Program-made: the position numbers and the translations under genes | Shown: positions 53,311 through 62,909 of the stretch, one piece after another | How positions within the stretch are numbered: the stretch's first letter is position 1 | Layout of the letters: each line of letters starts with the position of its first letter | Notes under the pieces: model-generated | What the model was told of the DNA's origin: nothing | Seen by the model: only the letters and a program-made list of their open reading frames with translations | Databases searched by the model: none | NCBI RefSeq assembly: GCF_900107215.1 | Contig: NZ_FNPD01000009.1 | Location: 37,329 to 101,328 of the forward strand | Source: Acetomicrobium thermoterrenum DSM 13490 | GTDB taxonomy: Bacteria > Synergistota > Synergistia > Synergistales > Acetomicrobiaceae | Reading direction: 5' to 3' | DNA length: 64,000 nucleotides

Positions 53311-55677
53311 TTAATTTATCCCCTTAAACCTCACAATAGTAACACCATATCCGCCTTCTCCCGGGCCTCCGAGGCGATATTCCTCGACATAGGGCAGCCT
53401 TCTGCATAAGTCGTGGACTTCGCGGCGCAATATTCCTTCCCCCCGCCCATGTATAATTGTGACTTCCCTGTATCCCGCTCTGAAAGCTTTATCCAAATAG
53501 GCCTCCACCATTGGCATAGCCTCATCGACAGTCATTCCTCTTATCATTATTGAGCTGGAGACATTTTGCGGCCTTTCGACGCTGATCTTTATGGAAGGTT
53601 TATCCTTCCTTTCTTCCTCCTCCTCCAACACCTTTAACCTCTTAAGAGGAACATCCAAACGGATAGGCCCCGCTTGAATTGTGGCTTTATCATTATCCAC
53701 CTTTTCTATAATTCCACTGGCATTCGTCCCAAGGACTTTAACTTTATCCCCCGTTTTTGGTACCTTACCCTCAGATATCGAAGACTTTTCTTCGATACGA
53801 GCAGCTTCCCGCTCTTCGATTACTCTCAATATATCATCGGTTCGTTTTTTAAAACTTGAGAAAGTCCTGTGTGCTTCTTTCGAACTTGCTGTCTTGCTTA
53901 TTTCTTTAAGAAGCAACTTAGCTGATTCCTGAGCTTCTTTTATCAGCCGCTTAGCCTTTTGTTCCGCCTCAGCTATAATACCCTCCCGCTTCTCCTCTAA
54001 GGCGGCTAATTTTCTATCGAGCTCTCTTTTGACAGCCTGGACTTCGGCCCTTTCTCTGGCAAGTTCTCTCGCCTTTTCCTCTAGATCTGACAGCTTTGCC
54101 CTTAAATTAGATACGAGCTTTTCCAGCGAGGTATCGCTGGTCTTTAGCTCTCTTTTGGCTATCTCAAGAACGTCTTCGGGCATGCCCAATCTTCTTGCTA
54201 TCAAGAGAGCGTTACTTTGCCCCGGGATTCCGAGGAGCAATTTATATTTGGGCATAAGGGTTTCCGGGTCAAAATCTACGCTGGCCGTTTCGACATTTGG
54301 CGTCGTTAGGGCATACCTTTTTATAGAGTTATGATGGGTCGTGGCCAACAGAGAAGATCCGCGTTTCAAAAAAGTTTCAAGTATTGCTATTCCAAGGGCT
54401 GCCCCCTCTTCCGGATCTGTCCCCGCTCCAAGTTCGTCTATCAGAAAAAGAGAGGTGTCGTCAGCCTGATCGAGCATTTCAATTATGCGCTTTATATGAC
54501 CGCTAAAGGTCGATAGATTTTGTTCGATGCTTTGCTCATCGCCGATATCGGCTTCAACGCGAGAAAATTGACCGACTCGAGAGCCTCCTTTTACAGGAAT
54601 GGGAAGCCCGCACCAAGCAAGATATATGCAGAGTCCCACCGTCTTCAACGCAACGGTTTTCCCGCCCGTGTTGGGCCCCGTTATGACTAGGGCTTTAAAA
54701 TTCCTCCCACAATGCACATCAATAGGGACTGCCTTGACACCTAACAGTGGATGCCGTGCATTGATGAGATAAAAACCGCTTTTATCTTCTACTTCAGGAA
54801 AGGTCCAGTCGTTTTTTTGAAGAAAATAATATATACCCCACATCATATCGAATTGTCCAACCAGATCTTGAGCCCTTGTTATGGCTTTTTCTCTTGAAAT
54901 GAGCATGCTCGTAAGTTTTTGACATATTCGACGCTCTTCACGCCTCTCGTCTTCTAATAGCATGGCAATCCTGTTATTCACGGCGACTAATGAGTGAGGT
55001 TCCATGTAAAGGGAATTACCTGAGCTTGAATAGTCTACAAATACACCCGGGAAGGAAGATGCGCTTTCTTTTCTGACCAACAAAACATAACGGCCATTGC
55101 GCAAAGCAATTACCTGGTCTTGAAGTTTAGAGGAGAGGGACGGATCAGATATTATATTTTGACCTATTGCTCTGGCCTGTCTTTTGGCTGACTCCAGCTC
55201 CCTCCTTATCTCGGCAAGTTTCGCTGAGGCACTGTCATATAACCTTCCATCTTCATCCAAAACGGACAGGGCCTGTTCTTCATCGCTGAAGTCGCCAAGT
55301 TCGCCGGCTTTTTCGGCCAATCTATCGTAGCCCTCTCTCAAAAAACTAGGGCTCAAATTTTTGATCTTCACGACAAGGCTGATCAAAAACTTAAAGGGCA
55401 AAAGCTCTTCGCCAAAAAGAATCCCCTTTGATTTTCCCTCTTCCAAAAGGCCATCAAGGGAAATTAAACGATCATCCCATGGGAAATCGCCCTTTGTGTC
55501 AATATATCGCTCAAATTCTCTGAACAAATTTTGTCTATCGTTGAGTCCATTTACATTTTGGGAAGGCTGGACACTTTTCAGATAATTTTTTCCAAGTTCG
55601 GTACGAACATATTTATCGTAAAATTTTAATATCTTATGGATTTCAAGAAGCTGTATAGTTTGATTGCCGGATATCAT
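53311..55677 (-). CDS. mutS2: MutS2 (MutS-family ATPase with C-terminal Smr domain)
   Basis: A 788-residue protein: N-terminal lever/clamp helices, the MutS ATPase with Walker A in ITGPNTGGKTVALKTVGL (about 335) and FLIDELGAGTDPEEGAALGIAI, a long coiled coil (about 515-625), and a C-terminal Smr domain with the IIHGRGEGILR motif. MutS2 suppresses recombination or rescues collided ribosomes, and the Smr domain is a nuclease. It lacks the mismatch-binding domain of MutS1. The start overlaps the cvpA stop (TAATG). Confidence 0.95.
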   Translation of the reverse strand: MISGNQTIQLLEIHKILKFYDKYVRTELGKNYLKSVQPSQNVNGLNDRQNLFREFERYIDTKGDFPWDDRLISLDGLLEEGKSKGILFGEELLPFKFLISLVVKIKNLSPSFLREGYDRLAEKAGELGDFSDEEQALSVLDEDGRLYDSASAKLAEIRRELESAKRQARAIGQNIISDPSLSSKLQDQVIALRNGRYVLLVRKESASSFPGVFVDYSSSGNSLYMEPHSLVAVNNRIAMLLEDERREERRICQKLTSMLISREKAITRAQDLVGQFDMMWGIYYFLQKNDWTFPEVEDKSGFYLINARHPLLGVKAVPIDVHCGRNFKALVITGPNTGGKTVALKTVGLCIYLAWCGLPIPVKGGSRVGQFSRVEADIGDEQSIEQNLSTFSGHIKRIIEMLDQADDTSLFLIDELGAGTDPEEGAALGIAILETFLKRGSSLLATTHHNSIKRYALTTPNVETASVDFDPETLMPKYKLLLGIPGQSNALLIARRLGMPEDVLEIAKRELKTSDTSLEKLVSNLRAKLSDLEEKARELARERAEVQAVKRELDRKLAALEEKREGIIAEAEQKAKRLIKEAQESAKLLLKEISKTASSKEAHRTFSSFKKRTDDILRVIEEREAARIEEKSSISEGKVPKTGDKVKVLGTNASGIIEKVDNDKATIQAGPIRLDVPLKRLKVLEEEEERKDKPSIKISVERPQNVSSSIMIRGMTVDEAMPMVEAYLDKAFRAGYREVTIIHGRGEGILRREVHDLCRRLPYVEEYRLGGPGEGGYGVTIVRFKGIN

Positions 55678-56225
55678 TACACACGTACCTTTGCTATAAG
55701 ATTTGGAAGGGAAATATGATTTATTATTCCTTTATTGAAAAGCCAGGAACTAACGTAACTCCACAGATCGCCCGCAAATGTCATGGCCTTGCTTTGATAC
55801 ATCCAAGACATTTCGGAATTTCCCAAATAGCTAGATGCCATTTCAAAGGCTAGATAAATTAGAATTAGTATTACCGAAGCTTTCGCAAAACCGCAAAAAG
55901 CCCCAATAACCTTATCTACCAACGAAAGATGCCCAAAGTAAACGATTTTTCTGACCAGCCTACCTATCAAGGATACCACTAAATTGGCAACCAAAAAAAT
56001 TGCCACTATCGCAATCACATAGGCAATTACATCGTTTATTCCGAGCTTAAATTTTAAGAAACCTGCAAGATCAGGGGAATACTTCCAAAGCAGGACAAAG
56101 CCGGCTAGAGTACCCAGTAGACCAGAAAGTTCGTTTACTAATCCACGGGCAAAGCCTTTAAACATAAAAAAGATCATTATCAGAAGAGCCAAAAAATCAG
56201 CAATTATTGAAACATTGAGGGTCAT
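55677..56225 (-). CDS. cvpA: CvpA-family membrane protein
   Basis: A 182-residue protein with four hydrophobic segments in the order of colicin-V-production proteins (FLALLIMIFFMFKGFARGLV, LSGLLGTLAGFVLLW, IAYVIAIVAIFLVANLVV and AKASVILILIYLAF). Its molecular role is not well defined. The zapA-cvpA-mutS2 order is common in Gram-positive-like genomes. Confidence 0.87.
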   Translation of the reverse strand: MTLNVSIIADFLALLIMIFFMFKGFARGLVNELSGLLGTLAGFVLLWKYSPDLAGFLKFKLGINDVIAYVIAIVAIFLVANLVVSLIGRLVRKIVYFGHLSLVDKVIGAFCGFAKASVILILIYLAFEMASSYLGNSEMSWMYQSKAMTFAGDLWSYVSSWLFNKGIINHISLPNLIAKVRV

Positions 56226-56237
56226 TTAACTCACCAC

Positions 56238-56492
56238 TTATCCTTCCGTATCCTTCAAAGCATCCTGCAGTCGCCTTTCGAGAAAGACCATATTATAGGC
56301 CAAATGCAACGATGTCAACAAAAACCGCTCTTCTTGGCCTAAGCGATTAGAAGTCTGTGAAAAGGCCTCCTGAAGTATTTCAACAACCCTCTTGGTCGTC
56401 TCGTCATCCAGGCTGGTCTTTATGTTATAATGCCTTCCCCCCAGGTTTAATTCAAGGGTCCTTTTATCTTCATCCATTCCCACTTTTATCAA
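56238..56492 (-). CDS. zapA: Cell division protein ZapA-like
   Basis: An 84-residue protein that promotes FtsZ ring bundling. It has the ZapA N-terminal strands (RTLELNLGGRHYNIKT) and helical second half (RFLLTSLHLAYNMVFLERRL). The start, TTG at 56492, overlaps the stop of the upstream coiled-coil gene. The ATG at 56477 is an alternative. It follows pheT and precedes cvpA, a usual setting. Confidence 0.85.
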   Translation of the reverse strand: MIKVGMDEDKRTLELNLGGRHYNIKTSLDDETTKRVVEILQEAFSQTSNRLGQEERFLLTSLHLAYNMVFLERRLQDALKDTEG

Positions 56493-56803
56493 ACCTGCTT
56501 TTCTGTATTATTACTCATGTTTTCATGGGGCATCCCCAGCGAAACAGACAATTTCTGATGTAACCTTGATAACTTTTCCTCGTATTCCGACCTTTCTTTT
56601 TTAAACCTCATCAGTTCTCTCTCCATCGTCTCTATTTGACGCTGGTGCTCTTTTTTCAGTCGTATTATTTCCAAATCCTTCTCCTGCAATTGTTCCTTTA
56701 TGGTCTCGACCTGCTTAGAGAGCCTTTCGTTTTCTTCTCTGGTTGCCGAGAACTTCTCGCACAAGGTATCGATCATCTGTTCGATCTTCTCTAAAGCCTG
56801 CAT
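56489..56803 (-). CDS. Small coiled-coil protein next to zapA (ZapB-like in form)
   Basis: A 104-residue, strongly charged helical protein (EKIEQMIDTLCEKFSATREEN through MERELMRFKKERSEYEEKLS) with regular heptad spacing and no other domain. It overlaps zapA by four bases. By form and position it could act in the Z-ring as ZapB does, but the sequence alone does not show homology to ZapB. Confidence 0.6.
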   Translation of the reverse strand: MQALEKIEQMIDTLCEKFSATREENERLSKQVETIKEQLQEKDLEIIRLKKEHQRQIETMERELMRFKKERSEYEEKLSRLHQKLSVSLGMPHENMSNNTEKQV

Positions 56804-56819
56804 GCTGCTCTCACCATCC

Positions 56820-59213
56820 TTATCTCAGTTTTAGTCCCTTGGACTCAATTTGGGACCTAAGTTTGGTGTGAAGTTCGTCAACCTCCTCATCGCTCAACGT
56901 TTTGTCGGGGTGGCGATATTCCAGAGTAAAAGAAAGACTGCGATGTCCTTCGGGAATGTTTTTGCCCTTATATATATCAAACAATCGGATCGAGATCACC
57001 AAATCCGAAGAAAGATCGCCAATGAGCTCACCGATTTCTTTGACCGTAACGTCTTCAGGAACTATCAAAGATATGTCCCTATAGACGGAAGGAAATCTGT
57101 GGACTTCTCCAAACCTGGGAGGTTTAGCCATCAAAAAGGGTTCGAAGGTAACCTCGAAAACATAAAGCGATGCGGGTAATTCAAGGCGGCGTTCAATAGA
57201 TGGTTTGATCTTAGCCATAAAACCTATCTTACGTCCGTCGGATATAACATCAGCCGTCTGACCGGCATGTCCAAAGGGCTCGCTACCGGGAAGAACGTCA
57301 AATTTAAGCCTAAAAGCATCTGCTAAGGCGAGTATATCACCTTTCATAGTGAAAAAATCATCCCTAACTGCATCTTTATAGGGGGACCTGTAGTCCTTGC
57401 CCAAGAATATTGCACCCGCTATGTGCTTTTCTTCTATCAGATTCGCACCCTCTCTGAGAAAGACATTTCCAATCTCAAAAATCCTAACGGGGAAGCGCCA
57501 ACCCTTTCTCAAATTATCGCATATTACATTTACCATTCCGGGCAGCAGGAAGGTCCTTAAAAGGGATTGATCCATACTCAAAGGATTCGCCAAGGCAAAG
57601 GGATTGGCCCGACTGTCTGAAGCGGGTATAGACAAATCCGCAATGAATTTAGGCGAGATAAAGCTATAGTTCAGTATTTCAATATAACCCCTTGCCATTA
57701 ATGTTTCTCTGATCTTTCTCTCGGTTCGGGATTCAAGTCCTATGGTCGCCGAATCGTGAATCCTGCCCGGAAGGCGAGCCGGCAGCTCATCGTAACCCTT
57801 AATCCTGGCCACTTCTTCTATCAGGTCTTCCTCTATTTCCACGTCCATTCTATAGCCAGGAACTTTGTAGATGGCTTTTTCCTCTGAAGAAGACTTAACC
57901 TCAAACCCAAGGGGCATAAGTATACTGGAAGCCTCCGACAAGTCCCCGGCGCCTGTATATGTTTTTAATTTTTTTGCCGTTAGAGGCACGAATTTCTCTA
58001 CAGGAGCGGCATCTCCCTCCCGGATAACGGATGTATAAACTTTGCCGCACTTCCACTTCTTCATCAGATCCAATGCACAGGACAAGGCCAACGGCGCTTT
58101 AGCTTTATCCACTCCTCTTGCATAACGATAAGCTGCTTCGCTGTTTATGCCAAGGCGTCTCGCCGTTGTGCTTATTCGAGCCGGCAGGAAATGTGCCGAT
58201 TCTATCAGTATTCGCCTCGTATTTTCGTCTATTTCGCTGTTGGCGCCTCCCATCACTCCCGCCAATCCGATGGGCAGCCCTCCGCTTGTTATCAAAAGAT
58301 CGTCCGAAGACAACATGTGCTCCCTACCGTCTAATGTGGTGATCTTTTCGCCATTGCGTGATGACCTCACGGTTATCTCCGGCGCCGGAAGTTTGTCCAA
58401 ATCAAAGGCGTGCAACGGTTGCCCCAACAACAACATCACGTAATTGGTTACGTCGACCACGTTACTGATTGGACGAACCCCGCATAATGCCAGCCTAACG
58501 CGGCACTTAATAGGAGAAGGTGCTATCTCAAGCTCTTCGGCAAAGCCCAAACAATATAAGGGACATCCCGAATCTTCTAAAGTAACCCCCTCGAAACTTA
58601 CCGGCCAATCAAAAGGCTCTGTAGTGGAAGAAAAATTTAATTCTTTTAAGCGGGACCCGGTAGACAAAGCATGAGCTTCCCTAGCCATACCAACCATGCT
58701 CAGTAAGTCGCCTCTGTTCGGCGTTACGGACACATCTAAAACCACGTCCTTTATCCCGAGCCAGGAAGCAGCATCTCCGCCTAAGGGCGCATCTTGGGGA
58801 AGGATTAAAATACCCTCTTCTTGCGACAACAAAGGAAGTCCGATTTCATCGGCAGAAAGCATCATGCCGAAACTTTTCACTCCATCAAATTCCTCTATTC
58901 CGAGAACAGAACCGTCGGCTATAGTGGCGCCCGGAGGAGCGTAGGGCACGATGTCCCCTTCTTTTACGTTTTGGGCTCCCGTAACGCAGATTGCCCTTTC
59001 ATCTCCCCAAACCAACGTGACCACCTGTAAGTTTTTTCTCTCACGATGGGGGGCCATTTCCAACACCTTGGCAATAATGACGCCGTCGAGCTTTTGTGCT
59101 GTATAGGACAAGTTCTCTACTTCTGCACCAGCCATTGTCAATTTTTCGGCTAAATCATTGACATTTATCTGAAGATCAACGAGTTCTGTCAACCAATTCC
59201 AAGATACAAGCAC
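56820..59213 (-). CDS. pheT: Phenylalanyl-tRNA synthetase beta subunit
   Basis: A 797-residue beta chain with the N-terminal tRNA-binding OB domain (KVLEMAPHRERKNLQVVTL), B3/B4 editing domain, B5 domain (GINSEAAYRYARGVDKAKAPLAL) and C-terminal ferredoxin-fold anticodon-binding domain (FPSVYRDISLIVPEDV; SLSFTLEYRHPDKTLSDEEV). The start GTG overlaps the pheS stop (TAGTG), coupling translation of the two subunits. Confidence 0.96.
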   Translation of the reverse strand: MLVSWNWLTELVDLQINVNDLAEKLTMAGAEVENLSYTAQKLDGVIIAKVLEMAPHRERKNLQVVTLVWGDERAICVTGAQNVKEGDIVPYAPPGATIADGSVLGIEEFDGVKSFGMMLSADEIGLPLLSQEEGILILPQDAPLGGDAASWLGIKDVVLDVSVTPNRGDLLSMVGMAREAHALSTGSRLKELNFSSTTEPFDWPVSFEGVTLEDSGCPLYCLGFAEELEIAPSPIKCRVRLALCGVRPISNVVDVTNYVMLLLGQPLHAFDLDKLPAPEITVRSSRNGEKITTLDGREHMLSSDDLLITSGGLPIGLAGVMGGANSEIDENTRRILIESAHFLPARISTTARRLGINSEAAYRYARGVDKAKAPLALSCALDLMKKWKCGKVYTSVIREGDAAPVEKFVPLTAKKLKTYTGAGDLSEASSILMPLGFEVKSSSEEKAIYKVPGYRMDVEIEEDLIEEVARIKGYDELPARLPGRIHDSATIGLESRTERKIRETLMARGYIEILNYSFISPKFIADLSIPASDSRANPFALANPLSMDQSLLRTFLLPGMVNVICDNLRKGWRFPVRIFEIGNVFLREGANLIEEKHIAGAIFLGKDYRSPYKDAVRDDFFTMKGDILALADAFRLKFDVLPGSEPFGHAGQTADVISDGRKIGFMAKIKPSIERRLELPASLYVFEVTFEPFLMAKPPRFGEVHRFPSVYRDISLIVPEDVTVKEIGELIGDLSSDLVISIRLFDIYKGKNIPEGHRSLSFTLEYRHPDKTLSDEEVDELHTKLRSQIESKGLKLR

Positions 59214-60256
59214 TAATTAACACCCCCTGCGAGAAAAGCAATATCACCGGAAAACAATATTCTTAAATCGCTTAAACTGTATTTCAGCATAGCCACCCTG
59301 TCTATTCCCAATCCCCAGGCAAAGCCGTTATAAACTTCGGGGTCAATACCGCCCGCCCGAAGAACCTTGGGATGCACCATTCCCATTCCGCATATTTCAA
59401 GCCAGCCCGTACCCTTGCATATCCTGCAGGCAGGATCTTCGCCCGAACATGCAATACATTCGACATCCATCTCTAAAGACGGTTCCGTAAAGGGAAAATA
59501 GCTTGCCCTGAACCTTGACTTTAAGGGTCTTCCAAAAACCTTATCTATGAAATGGACCATGCATCCCTTCAAATCCGATATCGATACATCCTCATCGATC
59601 AAAAGCCCTTCCAATTGATGAAACATAGGCGAATGAGTGGGATCGCTGTCTCTTCTGTAAACCTTGCCCGGACAGACTATCCTCAGCGGTGCCCCATACT
59701 TCAGCATGGACCTCACTTGGACAGGAGAGGTATGGGTTCTCAGCAGAAGCTCATTGCCCTGAAGATAAAAAGTATCCTGCATATCCCTTGCCGGATGATG
59801 GGGTGGAATATTAAGAGCCTCGAAATTATGAAAATCATCTTCAACCTCAGGTCCTAGCGCTACGGAAAAACCAAGCCCTACAAATATATCCATGAGTTCG
59901 TGCATGACTTCAACGACAGGATGAAAACCGCCCCAAGGCCTGCCTTTTGGCGGTTGAGTGACGTCAATGGCATCTTTTCTCTCCTGTTCCCGCTCCTCCA
60001 AAAGAGCAAGCTCTTCCATTCGCCTTTTAAGCATGTCTTCAATGGTTGACTTTAAGTCATTAATTGCCTTACCCATGGCAGGCCGATCCTCTGGTGGGAG
60101 GGTTCCCAAACTCTTCAACATTTGGGTAACTATTCCCTTTCTTCCTAAATACCGAATTCGAAGCTCGTTCAGGTCTTCCGACCTTTTGGTAAGTTTCAAC
60201 TCTTTTATAAAGGCATTTTTAACATCTTCGATGTCATTAGTTTTCGGATTCACCAT
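59213..60256 (-). CDS. pheS: Phenylalanyl-tRNA synthetase alpha subunit
   Basis: The catalytic alpha chain, 347 residues. An N-terminal coiled coil precedes the class II core with HPVVEVMHELMDIFVGLGF, RTHTSPVQVRSML, VYRRDSDPTHSPMFHQ (motif 2) and AWGLGIDRVAML (motif 3). The linker has CIACSGEDPACRIC, two cysteine pairs that look like an extra zinc-binding loop. It heads pheST-coiled coil-zapA-cvpA-mutS2. Confidence 0.96.
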   Translation of the reverse strand: MVNPKTNDIEDVKNAFIKELKLTKRSEDLNELRIRYLGRKGIVTQMLKSLGTLPPEDRPAMGKAINDLKSTIEDMLKRRMEELALLEEREQERKDAIDVTQPPKGRPWGGFHPVVEVMHELMDIFVGLGFSVALGPEVEDDFHNFEALNIPPHHPARDMQDTFYLQGNELLLRTHTSPVQVRSMLKYGAPLRIVCPGKVYRRDSDPTHSPMFHQLEGLLIDEDVSISDLKGCMVHFIDKVFGRPLKSRFRASYFPFTEPSLEMDVECIACSGEDPACRICKGTGWLEICGMGMVHPKVLRAGGIDPEVYNGFAWGLGIDRVAMLKYSLSDLRILFSGDIAFLAGGVN

Positions 60257-60292
60257 TTTCCCTCCTTACCAGACTGGCATATTGTCGTTAAA

Positions 60293-60949
60293 TTAAAGGC
60301 TCTTGAGCTTATCAATGTCTTCGCGTTCTCCGATGACTGTAAGAACGTCCCCCTGCTGAAAAACGGTATCGGGGCTAGGAATCAATTTTGTCCCCTTTCG
60401 TTCTAGTAACAATACAGTTAAATTATATCTCTGTCTGAAGTTCAGTTCCGCCAAGGTTTTCCCCCACATCTCTTCCTTCGCTTCAATGGAGCCTACCAAA
60501 TAGGAACTGCCGGGCAACGCAGCAAATTCGCTAAGCCAGGGGAAAACAATGTTTTCGGCAATCCTGATGCCCATATCCCTCTCTGGAAATATGACCCTGT
60601 GTGCTCCCACCTGCGCAAGCACTCTGGCATGAAGTGAGCTTTGTGCCCTAGCTATGATATGTTTGACGTCCAGACCTCTCAATATGGAGGTGGCCAATAT
60701 GCTAGCTTCGATGTTCTCTCCTATAGCTACGATAGCGACGTTGGCCTCTTTTGCTCCAACTTTAATCATAGCTTCCTCGTCTGTAGCATCGACCTGCGCA
60801 GCCAAATCCACTATATCGGCAACTTCCTCGACGCGGTGCATATTTCGATCAACGGCCACAACCTCCTGTTTTAGGGCAACAAGCCTGCGACAAACGGATT
60901 GTCCAAACCTTCCCAGACCAATTACGATCACTGTATTCTTGTCATTCAT
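60293..60949 (-). CDS. trkA: TrkA/KtrA-family potassium uptake regulatory subunit
   Basis: A 218-residue cytosolic gating subunit with an RCK-N Rossmann domain (VIGLGRFGQSVCRRL, GLGRFG at residues 11-16) and an RCK-C domain (about 135-218). One RCK pair is the KtrA/KtrC size rather than the double-length enteric TrkA. It controls the adjacent TrkH/KtrB pore and is placed 17 bases after it. Confidence 0.92.
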   Translation of the reverse strand: MNDKNTVIVIGLGRFGQSVCRRLVALKQEVVAVDRNMHRVEEVADIVDLAAQVDATDEEAMIKVGAKEANVAIVAIGENIEASILATSILRGLDVKHIIARAQSSLHARVLAQVGAHRVIFPERDMGIRIAENIVFPWLSEFAALPGSSYLVGSIEAKEEMWGKTLAELNFRQRYNLTVLLLERKGTKLIPSPDTVFQQGDVLTVIGEREDIDKLKSL

Positions 60950-60966
60950 AATATCTTAGCACCTCT

Positions 60967-62241
60967 TTAACCGATGGGGATGTATGCGCGAGGCAGGTTA
61001 ATGTTTTCCTTTTCTCGCTTCTTAAACACCCCGTACATGAAGGTTATAAGTCCAACTCGTCCCCAAAACATCAGTATTACTAACACTACTTTTCCCGTAG
61101 GCGATAGATGTGGCGTTATTCCTAACGACAACCCCACGGTTCCCAAAGCCGATACCACTTCAAAAAGGATCTGGTCGAAGGAAAAAGGCTCAAAGAGGGA
61201 CAGAAGAACTACGCTGACAAAGATAGTCGTTAAATATAGGGTTATCAAAGTAGTGGTGTTAACGATCAGATCAGATGAAATAGACTGATTAAAAAGAAAG
61301 GGTTTTTTGCCCCTCAAATTTGATTTAACGGTACACCACAAAATTCCAGCCGTCGTCGTCTTAATGCCCCCTCCTGTAGAAGCAGGCGATGCACCGATAA
61401 TCATGAGAAGAACGACTATAATGTACCCTGCTTTGGAAAAGTTAGACGGACTAATTGTATCAAAACCGGCTGTCCTTGGAGTTACTGCCATAAAGAGAGC
61501 ATTCCACAGCTTTAATGGGAGGTTATACTCTGCAAACGCCCCCTTCCATTCGACAAAAAGAATTAAAAGGAAACCAAATATTATCAACATCGAAGTGGTC
61601 GATAAAACCAGTTTAGCGTAAGGCGATAACCTTTTACGGGATTTCGCTTTGGAAACCCATTCCATGTAAAAGGGAAACCCTAACCCTCCTAATATTACAA
61701 GAAACATTATAGCTCCAGGTATCATAAAGCTGTTGCTATAGCTTTCCAAATTATTTGAAAATAATGAAAAACCGGCATTGCAAAAGGCGCTGATACTATG
61801 GAATGCAGCTGTGAAGAGTGCTTCTTTATGAGACATTTCCTCTGAGAATTTAATAAAGAGAGGGACGAAACCGATGGCTTCAAATAATACCGTAACCTTT
61901 AGGATCTGAATCAACAGTTTGACTGCCCCGGAAGGATACTCCAGGCCCTTTTCTTTTATAAAATAAAATCGCTGCCGTATCCCAATCCGCTGCCCCATTA
62001 AAAAGGGCACAATAGTCATCGCAGTCATTATCCCCAGACCGCCAAGCTGAATAAGAGCCATTACGACAATTTGGGACATAAGCGTCAAATCGCTACCGGT
62101 ATCGACAACGATCAGGCCCGTAACACAAACGGCAGATGTTGCGGTAAAAAGCGCATTTATCAAAGAAATGGGCTCTTGGGATAAATTAAAAAGCCATATC
62201 AAAAGGGTCCCCACCGCTATGAGCGATAGGAACCCGAACAC
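60967..62241 (-). CDS. trkH: TrkH/KtrB-family potassium channel subunit
   Basis: A polytopic K+ transporter (424 residues from the GTG at 62241) with four pore repeats. Pore-type segments are SAVCVTGLIVVDTG, FHSISAFCNAGFSLF, TPRTAGFDTI and SALGTVGLSLGITP. The GTG start leaves almost nothing before TM1. The same frame stays open upstream with KTYSSLKVEKTI, which resembles the short cytosolic lead of KtrB, so the true start may be an ATA at 62286 overlapping the rplT stop. Paired with trkA. Confidence 0.9.
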   Translation of the reverse strand: MFGFLSLIAVGTLLIWLFNLSQEPISLINALFTATSAVCVTGLIVVDTGSDLTLMSQIVVMALIQLGGLGIMTAMTIVPFLMGQRIGIRQRFYFIKEKGLEYPSGAVKLLIQILKVTVLFEAIGFVPLFIKFSEEMSHKEALFTAAFHSISAFCNAGFSLFSNNLESYSNSFMIPGAIMFLVILGGLGFPFYMEWVSKAKSRKRLSPYAKLVLSTTSMLIIFGFLLILFVEWKGAFAEYNLPLKLWNALFMAVTPRTAGFDTISPSNFSKAGYIIVVLLMIIGASPASTGGGIKTTTAGILWCTVKSNLRGKKPFLFNQSISSDLIVNTTTLITLYLTTIFVSVVLLSLFEPFSFDQILFEVVSALGTVGLSLGITPHLSPTGKVVLVILMFWGRVGLITFMYGVFKKREKENINLPRAYIPIG

Positions 62242-62282
62242 TATAGTTTTTTCAACCTTGAGAGAACTATAGGTTTTGATAT

Positions 62283-62642
62283 CTATCGGACCAGCGCCTC
62301 CTTTGCTTTTTCAACCAGCTGTCCGAAGGCTTCGATATCCGATACGGCAAGTTCTGCTAGCATTTTGCGATTGATCTCGATGCCGGATTTGCGCAACCCG
62401 CTTATAAAGGTGCTGTAGTTCATACCATACACGTGAGCTCCAGCGTTTATTCGCATAATCCAAAGTTTCCTGAAATCGCGTTTTCTGTTGCGTCTGTCCC
62501 TGTAAGCATAGCTCAAGGACCTGAGCATTGCTTCTCTTGCTCTTTTAAATACATTCTTTCTGCGGCCGTAATATCCTTTGGTCAGCTTAAATAGCTTGGC
62601 CCTTTTATTTTTAGTGGCAGTTCCACCTTTTACTCTGGGCAT
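62283..62642 (-). CDS. rplT: 50S ribosomal protein L20
   Basis: A 119-residue early-assembly 23S rRNA-binding protein: [49 protein letters not shown]. It ends the infC-rpmI-rplT operon. In many bacteria L20 represses this operon through the leader RNA. Confidence 0.97.
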   Translation of the reverse strand: MPRVKGGTATKNKRAKLFKLTKGYYGRRKNVFKRAREAMLRSLSYAYRDRRNRKRDFRKLWIMRINAGAHVYGMNYSTFISGLRKSGIEINRKMLAELAVSDIEAFGQLVEKAKEALVR

Positions 62643-62672
62643 TATCTTTCACTCCTTATTTAAATCTTGCAA

Positions 62673-62873
62673 TTAATTGGAATAGGGCATTAACTGTTTA
62701 ATTTTTCTGGCAAATGCCTCATCGAGGTAGCCCTTTTGTTTTAATGCTCTAATGCGTTTTTGATTCTTCTTTCGAAGCAAGTGCCCCCGGTTGACTTTTT
62801 TGTAAGCCACTTTTCCGGTAGCTGTTATTTTAAATCTTTTCTTAGCTCCGCTGTGAGTTTTGATTTTTGGCAT
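62673..62873 (-). CDS. rpmI: 50S ribosomal protein L35
   Basis: A 66-residue basic protein ([36 protein letters not shown]). The ATG at 62873 is preferred because GGAGG is about seven bases upstream. The ATG at 62879 nearly touches that site. Second gene of infC-rpmI-rplT. Confidence 0.96.
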   Translation of the reverse strand: MPKIKTHSGAKKRFKITATGKVAYKKVNRGHLLRKKNQKRIRALKQKGYLDEAFARKIKQLMPYSN

Positions 62874-62909
62874 TGCCATTCCTCCCTTTTGGTTTCATGA
62901 ATGTAGAAA

